Assembly (NCBI GenBank): GCA_007120675.1
Contig: SKNE01000019.1
Span: 1-12,051, forward strand
Length of the DNA: 12,051 bases
Reading direction: 5' to 3'
Source of the DNA: Bacteroidales bacterium
GTDB taxonomy: Bacteria > Bacteroidota > Bacteroidia > Bacteroidales > UBA7960
Below are positions 1-5,995 of the stretch, piece after piece (position 1 is the first letter of the stretch; each line of letters starts with the position of its first letter). The notes under the pieces were generated by a model that had not been told where the DNA came from, did not search any database, and saw only the letters and a program-made list of their open reading frames with translations. Made by a program: the position numbers and the translations under genes.

Positions 1-179
1 ACCTTGCTGACAAAAGACATCTGTGCACGTTTCTGGGTTTGCAGGAGCAAAAGTAATGATTCTCCACCAAAGTTGCCTGCAATTATTCAGCAGGTGGGTC
101 TTCAGTGCCCAGTGCCTTGGCGGGGCCATCCCGGTGGATAACAATGATCACGATCTGCATCGTGCTCAAAAAAATGTAT

Positions 180-187
180 TAATTTTG
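180..187 (+). promoter_or_regulatory. Candidate Bacteroidota -7 element for the operon at 219-4801
   Basis: TAATTTTG matches the phylum's TAnnTTTG -7 consensus exactly and lies 31 nt upstream of the GTG start of the kinase gene. It would start transcription near 193. No good TTTG -33 box sits 18-20 nt further upstream, so the assignment rests on the -7 element alone. It is the only promoter candidate I see for the five-gene operon. Confidence 0.35.
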
Positions 188-207
188 GTCATGTTAAGCA
201 TTTGGTT

Positions 208-214
208 AAGGAGG
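208..214 (+). promoter_or_regulatory. Strong Shine-Dalgarno sequence deciding the GTG start
   Basis: AAGGAGG lies 4 nt upstream of the GTG at 219. An in-frame TAA at 207-209 rules out an earlier start in this frame, and the first membrane segment needs nearly all the residues after 219, so this site fixes the start. Strong Shine-Dalgarno sequences are uncommon in Bacteroidota, and none of the other genes in the window has one. Confidence 0.6.
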
Positions 215-218
215 TATT

Positions 219-1760
219 GTGGGCTTTATCAAACAATTGACAGGTTTGGAGATCTATTCGCAGAAACAGCGGTGGAAACTCTATTTGCTTGGTTTTGCTG
301 CGGTAATCATCCTGGCATCATTGTATTATACCGATATCCTGGTGCGGCAAATTGCCCATGATGAGAGGCAACGGGTGGAGCTGTGGGCAGATGCCATCCG
401 CAAAAGGGAAACCCTGCTCCTGGAGAGTGAACGCTTGTTTGCCGACATCCAGAATGAGGAAGAAAAACGGGTCAAGCTGCTGACCGAAGTGTATGAACGG
501 CTATACCGGGAGGAGGACAGGGATGCATTGACCTTTTACCTTAACATCCTGCAAAGCAACGCCACCATCCCCCTGGTGCTGACCAATGAAGCGGGGGAGG
601 TGATCAGCACAGCCAACCTGGACACAAAATACGCCGGCTATGACAGGCTTAGCGGAGAGCTGGCCGATCGGTTTTCCCGCTACCAGCCACTCAGCTTCGC
701 CATCAACGGAGGCTATCAGTACGTCTATTACCAAGACTCCCGCGTGTTTACCGACTTGCGTGAGGTGATGGATGACCTGATAGACTCCTTTATATCGGAC
801 ATCGTGATCAATTCGGCCAATGTGCCGGTGATTGTTGTGGATGAGAGGCAACGGGAGCTGATCGCACACGGAAACATTGAAGGGGTCAATTTTGACGATG
901 ACGCGCAGGTGGCCGAGCTGATCCGCTCCATGGCGGGAAAAAACCGTTACCTCTCCGTTCACCTGCCGATCTACGGCCAGTGTTACGTGTATTACACCAA
1001 CTCCCTGCTGCTTACACAGCTGAGGTATTACCCCCTGGCACAATTCCTGGCCATCGGCATCTTTCTCTTCGTGGCCTATATGCTGTTCAGCGTGGCACGT
1101 AACGCGGAACAGAACCAGGTGTGGGTGGGGATGTCAAAAGAAACCGCACACCAGCTGGGGACCCCCCTTTCTTCCCTGATGGCATGGCAGGAGCTTTTGA
1201 AAATGAAAGGGGTGGATCAGGATACCATCGGAGAGATGGCCAAAGACCTCAAACGGCTGGAGAACATCACCGAACGCTTTTCCAAGATTGGATCCCCACC
1301 CCAGCTGCTGGTCATGGATATCACCTCTTCGGTTAACGAGGTGGTGGAATACATGCGCAAACGCATGTCCAGGAAGGTGTCCCTTAAGCTGGCAGCGCCG
1401 GCGGACCCCCTCATTGTTCCCCACAACCCGAGCTTGTTTGGCTGGGTCATTGAGAACATCGTTAAGAATGCCATTGACGCCATGGAAGGCAAAGGGAGCA
1501 TCTATATCACACTGGAAGATGCCGGCAAGGAGGTGATCGTTGATATATCCGACGACGGCAAAGGGATCCCTGCATCCAAACAGAGAGCCATCTTCAGGCC
1601 GGGATTCACCAGCAAGAAGTCGGGCTGGGGACTGGGCCTGTCGCTCAGTAAACGCATTGTGGAGACCTATCATGGAGGAAAGTTGTTTGTGAAGGATTCG
1701 GCCATCAACCAGGGCACCACCTTTCGCATCCTGTTGAAAAAACACCCGGAAGAAGCATGA
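219..1760 (+). CDS. Two-TM sensor histidine kinase
   Basis: Inner-membrane sensor kinase of 513 residues that should autophosphorylate on His and pass phosphate to a response regulator encoded elsewhere. TM1 is about residues 21-41, a periplasmic sensor domain spans about 42-268, and TM2 is about 270-292. The H-box has His311 (HQLGTPLSSL), the N-box has Asn417 (NAIDAM), the G1 box is D446-G447-K448-G449, the F-box is IFRPGF, and the G2 box is G469-W-G-L-G473. All catalytic motifs are intact. There is no obvious HAMP domain and no receiver domain. The periplasmic part seems to contain two similar PAS-like halves: IPLVLTNEAGEVIS near residue 117 and VPVIVVDERQRELI near 202. The start is GTG with a strong Shine-Dalgarno sequence. 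The stop overlaps the next gene's ATG by 4 nt, so the kinase is the first gene of the operon. No response regulator lies in the window. Confidence 0.95.
   Translation: MGFIKQLTGLEIYSQKQRWKLYLLGFAAVIILASLYYTDILVRQIAHDERQRVELWADAIRKRETLLLESERLFADIQNEEEKRVKLLTEVYERLYREEDRDALTFYLNILQSNATIPLVLTNEAGEVISTANLDTKYAGYDRLSGELADRFSRYQPLSFAINGGYQYVYYQDSRVFTDLREVMDDLIDSFISDIVINSANVPVIVVDERQRELIAHGNIEGVNFDDDAQVAELIRSMAGKNRYLSVHLPIYGQCYVYYTNSLLLTQLRYYPLAQFLAIGIFLFVAYMLFSVARNAEQNQVWVGMSKETAHQLGTPLSSLMAWQELLKMKGVDQDTIGEMAKDLKRLENITERFSKIGSPPQLLVMDITSSVNEVVEYMRKRMSRKVSLKLAAPADPLIVPHNPSLFGWVIENIVKNAIDAMEGKGSIYITLEDAGKEVIVDISDDGKGIPASKQRAIFRPGFTSKKSGWGLGLSLSKRIVETYHGGKLFVKDSAINQGTTFRILLKKHPEEA
360..375 (+). repeat. 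16-bp direct repeat inside the kinase gene (mate at 840-855)
   Basis: GATGAGAGGCAACGGG occurs identically at 360-375 and 840-855, exactly 160 codons apart. Both copies are read in the same frame as D-E-R-Q-R (residues 48-52 and 208-212). The first follows TM1 directly; the second sits in the second PAS-like half of the sensor domain. It may be a trace of internal duplication or a coincidence. Confidence 0.6.
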
Positions 1761-2476
1761 ACAGAAAGACACTTATCACACTGACGGCCATTGCCTTTAT
1801 GGGTGCACTATTCCTCTCGGCACACTCATTTAGCGGTGTTGACCGGATAATGCTCCGAATGAAAAGCCAGAGCCTGCAGGGAGGGAAGGCCGCCACCCTG
1901 GAAGCGGAGCTGTACTATCAGTCGCTCGACGGCAAAATGATCACCGTCTTCCAGGAGCCAGAGCACCAGGTAATGATCACCAACAGGGATGGCGAGCTGA
2001 GTATTTACCGGCCTTCCGATAACTCATTATACCGGAGGCAAAGCATCGAATACAGTTCAGAGAACAACCTGGTATACTTTTTCCTGCATGGGAAAACCCA
2101 TGACCTGGGCTTGCGCGACATGGGGTTTACACAAAGCGGTACGGACTTCAGGGATGGCTTGCTGATCACGGAGTGGATGCCACCTGCGTCACTGGGGCAT
2201 CTCTTTTCCCGCATTGAGCTGGTACACGAAGATTACATGCCTGTGTACGCAGGCTATTACGACGCCGGACAAAAACTGGTGAAGAAAGTGTATTATGACA
2301 ATTACGAGGTCTTCCCGCAAATCATCCTGCCCATGACCATCACGGAGTTTAATTACCTGCCCGGTGGCGACTCCATCATCAGCAGGGTGAGGCTGTCAGA
2401 GGTACATATGAACCGCCAGGCTGTGAGTCCCTGGTTTGAATTTGAAATTCCTGAAGATGCCAAAATCATTGATTAA
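1757..2476 (+). CDS. Exported LolA-like protein
   Basis: Predicted 239-residue exported protein. Residues 1-24 form a signal peptide (basic MNRK start, hydrophobic core, AHS before the likely cut). The mature part is rich in alternating beta strands. It resembles the LolA/LolB-type lipoprotein-carrier fold: a segment near residues 70-95 with the pattern 'QVMITNRDGELSIYRPSDN', like the 'dG...iY.P' stretch of LolA, and an ending FEFEIPEDAKIID like the 'F.iP..a.ii' end of that superfamily. This is a fold-level resemblance and not proof of lipoprotein transport. No lipobox is visible, so it is probably soluble in the periplasm. It overlaps the kinase stop (ATGA) and itself overlaps the yidD-like start by 20 nt, so its expression is tied to both. 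Confidence 0.75.
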   Translation: MNRKTLITLTAIAFMGALFLSAHSFSGVDRIMLRMKSQSLQGGKAATLEAELYYQSLDGKMITVFQEPEHQVMITNRDGELSIYRPSDNSLYRRQSIEYSSENNLVYFFLHGKTHDLGLRDMGFTQSGTDFRDGLLITEWMPPASLGHLFSRIELVHEDYMPVYAGYYDAGQKLVKKVYYDNYEVFPQIILPMTITEFNYLPGGDSIISRVRLSEVHMNRQAVSPWFEFEIPEDAKIID

Positions 2477-2951
2477 GTGCTTGCTTTGTGCGCTGATAAT
2501 AACTTGTGCCATCCCTGGTTTTTCAAGCCAGGGAGACGTTGAGCGGGACAGGCATCTGCTGTCGGCGCGTGTGGCTGCGTCCCAAAACCAGGAGAATGAC
2601 CTGCGCGGTGTTTCCTTCATGCAGTCAGGCGGCGAAGGCAGCCTGAGACGATATAACCCCGTGGCACTGACACTGGGTGGGATGATGTACGTTTATCAGC
2701 GCTTCATTTCTCCGCAACTGCCTTCTGAGTGCCTCTATCACACCTCCTGTTCTTCCTTTAGCATCAGCCTGATCAGCGAATATGGACTGGTCAGGGGTGT
2801 GGCGGCCACCGCTGATCGCCTCATGCGATGCAACAGGGTGGCGGCACTGGATATTCACCCCCTGAACCTCCACCCCCAAAGCGGGAAAGTCAATGAGGGG
2901 GTGGAGCTTTACAGCAGAGAACCATCACGCGCCCCAATCACGGACCATTAA
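2457..2951 (+). CDS. YidD-domain protein with N-terminal signal sequence
   Basis: A 164-residue protein whose residues about 70-145 match the YidD (membrane protein insertion efficiency factor, former DUF37) family: YVYQRFISPQLPSECLYHTS, then Cys98, the segment GLVRG at about 110-114, and RC at 124-125. Classical YidD is about 70-100 residues, lies on the cytoplasmic face of the inner membrane next to YidC, and has a YPTCSxY motif. Here that motif is degenerate (YHTSCSSF), the cysteines at 92, 98 and 125 remain, and residues 1-24 add a hydrophobic signal or anchor sequence (KSLIKCLLCALIITCAIPGF). The protein may therefore act outside the cytoplasm. The ATG at 2457 starts just before this hydrophobic segment and lies inside the end of the LolA-like gene. 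The next gene starts 7 nt downstream. I withhold the symbol yidD because this is not the standard form. Confidence 0.85.
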   Translation: MPKSLIKCLLCALIITCAIPGFSSQGDVERDRHLLSARVAASQNQENDLRGVSFMQSGGEGSLRRYNPVALTLGGMMYVYQRFISPQLPSECLYHTSCSSFSISLISEYGLVRGVAATADRLMRCNRVAALDIHPLNLHPQSGKVNEGVELYSREPSRAPITDH

Positions 2952-2958
2952 TACCTTC

Positions 2959-3975
2959 ATGATGTTGATTCGCCAAAGCACCCTCCTCATTCTCCTTTTT
3001 TTTCAGCTTGGGGGTGGCTGTCATCTCATTGGGCAACCCACCAGTGCCGGCCTTCCCTGGATCCCACCCGGGGAGACGACAAGCCTGGGTGCTGTTTTTT
3101 CCGGGTCATCCGTGAATGTGACAAGCGGGAAGGTCAGGCCGGACGCAAATTTCATGGCCAGTCGGGAGGATGATGGTCAGTGGCGGCAGGAAATAGACTT
3201 TGTCCTCTACCTGATGGGACGCGGCGACCTGGATGAGAGCATCTTTCTGCTGGAACGGCTGATGCCGCCACCGCCGCCCCATGCAGACTCCCTGCATTAC
3301 CTCCTGGGATGGGCACATTACCGCAAAATGGCGCTTGAACATTCTGCGGGTTTCCTGCTCAGGGTTAGTGAGGACAGCCCGCTTTACCACAAAGCCCGCT
3401 TTTTTGGGGCGTATAACAAAGCCCACCTGGGCAGGACCGGTGAAGCCATCAGTATACTGGCAGGTGTTCAGACAACAGCCGGGGGCTTGAATGAAGCCAT
3501 TTGGCACCTGCAGATGGGTGGCATGGCGCTTTTATCGGATGATCATTTGTCTTACCAGCAGCACGCCGGACATTTCCGGGGACAATTTCATGCCACGGCT
3601 GCGGAGGAGCGCCGGATGGAGCAACACTTTCTTGCCCTGTCTGACAACCCACCCAAGTCCCCTTTCCTGGGCGGAGTCTTGTCCACCGCCATACCCGGAC
3701 TGGGCAGGGTGTACGCAGGCAAATCAGCCGAAGGGATCATCAGCTTTCTTTATGTGACAGCCCTGGGCTTTACCACTTACGACTTCTACAGGGGCGGCGG
3801 CAGCAGCAATCCGCTTTTTATTCTTTCCGCATCGGTGACGGGAATCTTTTACCTGGGCAATATCGTGGGTAGCGTGACAGCCGTCAGGCGGGCAAACAAC
3901 GAATTCAGACATGAAATGGATCAGCGCATTCTGTTCGATATGCATATCCCTCTGCGTAACGCTTTCATCCGTTAA
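2959..3975 (+). CDS. Exported TPR-like protein with C-terminal PGxGxxYAG membrane region
   Basis: Unrecognised 338-residue protein in three parts. Residues 1-31 are a signal sequence (MMLIRQ, then a hydrophobic core). Cys21 follows L-G-G-G, which only loosely resembles a lipobox, so lipidation is uncertain. Residues about 78-195 are helical repeats of TPR type (for example LHYLLGWAHYRKM and AYNKAHLGRTGEAISIL), interrupted by PPPPPH near 105. Residues about 235-315 hold P246-G-L-G-R-V-Y-A-G254 followed by two hydrophobic stretches. This motif resembles the start of TM2-like and DUF5683-like domains found in Bacteroidota. Two ATGs (2959, 2962) fit the signal peptide; a longer frame from 2893 would overlap yidD for no reason. 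It probably assembles at a membrane, binding a partner through the repeats. The following gene has the same architecture. Confidence 0.85.
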   Translation: MMLIRQSTLLILLFFQLGGGCHLIGQPTSAGLPWIPPGETTSLGAVFSGSSVNVTSGKVRPDANFMASREDDGQWRQEIDFVLYLMGRGDLDESIFLLERLMPPPPPHADSLHYLLGWAHYRKMALEHSAGFLLRVSEDSPLYHKARFFGAYNKAHLGRTGEAISILAGVQTTAGGLNEAIWHLQMGGMALLSDDHLSYQQHAGHFRGQFHATAAEERRMEQHFLALSDNPPKSPFLGGVLSTAIPGLGRVYAGKSAEGIISFLYVTALGFTTYDFYRGGGSSNPLFILSASVTGIFYLGNIVGSVTAVRRANNEFRHEMDQRILFDMHIPLRNAFIR

Positions 3976-4801
3976 GGGAAATTCCGCAGATCGATTGATG
4001 GCCGGGGCTGACAGCCTGATGGCCGCCGCCCGGTGGTTCGAGGCCAGCATCGCCTATGAACGTGTATATTATTTGTCGGATGACGCCACGGAGCGGGTGC
4101 TGGCCAATTTGCAAAAGGCTGAAGCGCTGAAGCAGCTTGGGGAGTTTTCAAAGGTACGCGGCGACCTGCAGCGGTCACTGACGGCAAGGGTCAAGGATGC
4201 TCACCGCCTGGAATTGCTCTACCAGCTGGCACTGTGCTCCTACCTTGACGGGGATGGGCGAAGTGCCGAGTCCTTTCTCATGCAGCTGGATCACCACCCG
4301 GCCCATGAGGCCTCTTCCCGCACCTTCCTGCTGAGAAGCCTGGTCATGGCGGATCTTGAGCAGTACGAGGAGATCAAAGGCCAGGTGCTGGAGTGGCTGG
4401 AGGCCGGAGAAGCCAGTACGGCACTCCGGGTCAGCATCATGGATCGCTACCACGACCTGATGACGGATCCGGGACCGCCCGAGCCCAAAGACCCTCACCG
4501 GGCCAGGATGTGGTCGACCTTTTTGCCGGGAGCGGGACAGTGGTATGCGGGCAGCCCTGCCTGGGGTGCGCTGAACCTCGCCTCACAGCTCACCGCACTG
4601 GCAGGTTTTGGGGTGCTGGCATGGAACGCCTATTATGTGGCGGGCGTGGTGATGGGACTGGGACCTTTTCAGTCATTGTACTTTGGAGGGATCAGGCAGG
4701 CGGGTGAGCTGGCCATCAGACAAAACAATAGCCGCCAGGAAACATTCCAGGCGGCTATGGGTGAGTTTCTTCTGGATGTGGCCAATCAGTTGGACGACTG
4801 A
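3911..4801 (+). CDS. Exported TPR-like protein with PGAGQWYAG membrane region
   Basis: Unrecognised 296-residue protein built like its upstream neighbour. Residues 1-23 are a signal peptide (MKWISAFCSICISLCV core). Residues about 28-170 are TPR-like helical pairs (ADSLMAAARWFEASIAYERV; LYQLALCSYLDGDGRSAESF). Residues 206-214 read PGAGQWYAG, followed by a long hydrophobic region to about 255. The ATG at 3911 makes a 65-nt out-of-frame overlap with the previous gene, unusually long, but it is the only ATG that supplies the signal peptide; the next in-frame ATG, near 3998, would leave a leaderless protein. Shared domain order suggests the two genes are diverged paralogues or partners. The stop is 1 nt from the stop of the convergent TM2 gene. 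Confidence 0.85.
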   Translation: MKWISAFCSICISLCVTLSSVKGNSADRLMAGADSLMAAARWFEASIAYERVYYLSDDATERVLANLQKAEALKQLGEFSKVRGDLQRSLTARVKDAHRLELLYQLALCSYLDGDGRSAESFLMQLDHHPAHEASSRTFLLRSLVMADLEQYEEIKGQVLEWLEAGEASTALRVSIMDRYHDLMTDPGPPEPKDPHRARMWSTFLPGAGQWYAGSPAWGALNLASQLTALAGFGVLAWNAYYVAGVVMGLGPFQSLYFGGIRQAGELAIRQNNSRQETFQAAMGEFLLDVANQLDD

Positions 4802-4803
4802 TT
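4784..4803. terminator. Hairpin across two convergent stop codons
   Basis: AATCAGT (4784-4790) and ACTGATT (4797-4803) form a perfect 7-bp inverted repeat with a 6-nt loop. It covers the TGA of the plus-strand operon and touches the TAA of the minus-strand TM2 gene. Neither strand has a real T-tract after it, so it is at best a weak bidirectional terminator. It is the only structure in the shared 3' boundary. Confidence 0.3.
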
Positions 4804-5210
4804 TACCACATGAAGAAGCTGGGGTTGTCCACGTATTTTGAAATGTCGTTATTTACCAGGCCGATGAGCAGAACCACCCAGTCAACAAAAGCCACGATAC
4901 CGCAACCACCAAGGGTCAGGATATAGGCGATGATGGTGCCTGTTGATGTGCCCAGGTAGGCACGGTGGATACCCAGGGGCCCTACGAACCAGGCCAGGAT
5001 AAAGGCAATGGCCGCATCAGGCTCGGAAACGACAGTGGCGTTGGTACTTGCCAGTGGTGCCATGGCGTTCATGGAAAACATGTCGACCTGCTCAGCCTGT
5101 TCGAACATGACGTCAAGGGCTGCATGGTCAACAAAATAATTGCTTACGTTGGCTTGTACGGCGAAAAGGCCAAGAAAAACAAGCACTGCAGAGAGAAGTA
5201 GTTTTTTCAT
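4803..5210 (-). CDS. TM2-domain protein with signal peptide
   Basis: A 135-residue membrane protein. Residues 1-20 form a signal peptide (MKKLLLSAV to VQA). A low-complexity periplasmic stretch follows to about residue 65. Residues 66-118 are a TM2 domain: a hydrophobic helix, the conserved turn G80-I-H-R-A-Y-L-G87, then a second helix ending in VDWVVLLIGLVN (Asp110). TM2 proteins of this layout are common in Bacteroidota, but their function is unknown. I chose the ATG at 5210 because it begins the signal peptide; the longer frame to 5255 begins with a non-ATG codon and only adds a polar extension before it. It has its own promoter (5253-5283), which overlaps the end of the beta-barrel gene, so it can be expressed independently of it. 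Confidence 0.9.
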   Translation of the reverse strand: MKKLLLSAVLVFLGLFAVQANVSNYFVDHAALDVMFEQAEQVDMFSMNAMAPLASTNATVVSEPDAAIAFILAWFVGPLGIHRAYLGTSTGTIIAYILTLGGCGIVAFVDWVVLLIGLVNNDISKYVDNPSFFMW

Positions 5211-5252
5211 AGTCAATTGGTTTGGTTTGTCTGATGAATGGATTATCCGTAG

Positions 5253-5283
5253 CAAATATAAGAGATTATTGGATACTTACAAA
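5253..5283 (-). promoter_or_regulatory. Consensus Bacteroidota promoter for the TM2 gene
   Basis: On the minus strand TTTG (5283 to 5280), a 19-nt spacer, and TATATTTG (5260 to 5253) match the -33 / -7 consensus exactly. Transcription would start near 5246, giving a leader of about 36 nt. The TTTG box lies in the last codons of the upstream beta-barrel gene. Confidence 0.7.
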
Positions 5284-5807
5284 TAAAATCGCACGCCCAG
5301 GTTAAATTTTGCCTGGTCAAACCCGCTGAGAAAGAGTTTGGGCTCAGCAAATATGGACAATGGCCCGATGTTATACTCTACGCCGGCACCCAGACCCAGG
5401 CCCAGTTCAGTATCTGACTCACTATCACCCCCAACGGACACACTGGCGTAGTGAATGCCAAGCGCCCCTATGCCGTACAAGACAAGGTCATCCTGGTTGT
5501 AAAACAGGTAGTTAAAGTTCCCGTTGATTTCCAGGTAGGTGAATGAGAATGTTGTACCGATAAATGTCTCATCACCAATGAGCCAGTAAGTGAGGTCACC
5601 ACCCACGCGCATGTTTTCGTTCAAAAAGTAGGTAGCACCCAGGCGGATACCTGGTTCTTCAATGTCAAAGCCGTAGGTTATCCCGGCATTGATGGCGATC
5701 TGCCCTTCGGCGAATTCTGTCTCCGCCCTGGCCTGCAGGCTGCTGATGGTGAAAATGGCCAGCATGGCGAAAATCATTGTGATTCGTTGCATCTTTCTCA
5801 TGTTCAT
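5277..5807 (-). CDS. Small outer-membrane beta-barrel protein
   Basis: A 176-residue protein with a signal peptide ending at about Ala28 (SLQARA, then ETEF). The rest consists of alternating hydrophobic and aromatic strands separated by short polar turns, for example QIAINAGITYGF, IRLGATYFL, MRVGGDLTYWLI and LGLGLGAGVEYNI, ending FNLGVRFYL. This is the pattern of an eight-stranded OMP_b-brl/OmpW-like barrel. It is presumably inserted in the outer membrane by BAM; the substrate or partner cannot be told. The last residue is Leu, not the usual Phe, although Phe and Tyr precede it. ATGs at 5807, 5801 and 5792 all give a working signal peptide; I list the longest. A promoter-like element lies at 5858-5887. 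Confidence 0.87.
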   Translation of the reverse strand: MNMRKMQRITMIFAMLAIFTISSLQARAETEFAEGQIAINAGITYGFDIEEPGIRLGATYFLNENMRVGGDLTYWLIGDETFIGTTFSFTYLEINGNFNYLFYNQDDLVLYGIGALGIHYASVSVGGDSESDTELGLGLGAGVEYNIGPLSIFAEPKLFLSGFDQAKFNLGVRFYL

Positions 5808-5857
5808 TTTATTTGGTAAATAAAAAAACTGTCCTTACACTCAGGTTAATGGAAACG

Positions 5858-5887
5858 TAAAGATAGCCAAATTTTGTGTTAAACAAA
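5858..5887 (-). promoter_or_regulatory. Probable promoter of the beta-barrel gene
   Basis: On the minus strand TTTG (5887 to 5884), an 18-nt spacer and TATCTTTA (5865 to 5858) match the Bacteroidota -33 / -7 pattern with one mismatch in the last -7 base. The start would be near 5850, leaving a leader of about 43 nt before the ATG at 5807. Confidence 0.45.
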
Positions 5888-5937
5888 TGTTTGTAACAAG
5901 CCAGGGAAGGAATTGTTCGGCGAAAGGGGCAATAGAT

Positions 5938-5971
5938 AAAAAAAAGCCCCTAGTGTACGCCAGGAGCTTTT
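5938..5971 (-). terminator. Intrinsic terminator of the peroxiredoxin gene
   Basis: Read on the minus strand, AAAAGCTCCT (5971 to 5962) pairs with AGGGGCTTTT (5951 to 5942) in a 10-bp stem with one G-T wobble and a 10-nt loop, running into eight Ts (5945 to 5938). It begins 25 nt after the peroxiredoxin stop and separates that gene from the beta-barrel gene. Confidence 0.85.
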
Positions 5972-5995
5972 GAAAAACAATCAGTTATGAAAAGA

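Larger units (their letters stand above)
1..218. other. Upstream non-coding region, possible edge of a divergent gene
   Basis: No convincing complete gene is present. On the minus strand an ATG at position 20 reads leftward out of the window (M-S-F-V-S-K). A TAnnTTTG-like element (TACTTTTG, minus strand, 55 to 48) lies just upstream of it, so a divergent gene may begin here, but six codons cannot identify it and no -33 box stands at the right distance. The open frames crossing this stretch on the plus strand run into the kinase gene in a different frame and look like chance. Confidence 0.3.

Noticed and set aside
501..1043. 180-codon minus-strand open frame inside the kinase gene
   Set aside because: It is antisense to the sensor domain, has no recognisable motif or promoter, and the plus-strand reading is clearly the real gene.
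1134..1772. 212-codon minus-strand open frame opposite the kinase catalytic domain
   Set aside because: The plus strand encodes intact H, N, G1, F and G2 boxes here; the antisense frame is a by-product of codon bias.
2893..2958. Longer N-terminus for the first repeat protein
   Set aside because: It would place 22 polar residues before a clear signal peptide and overlap the yidD-like gene; the ATG at 2959 lies 7 nt after that gene's stop.
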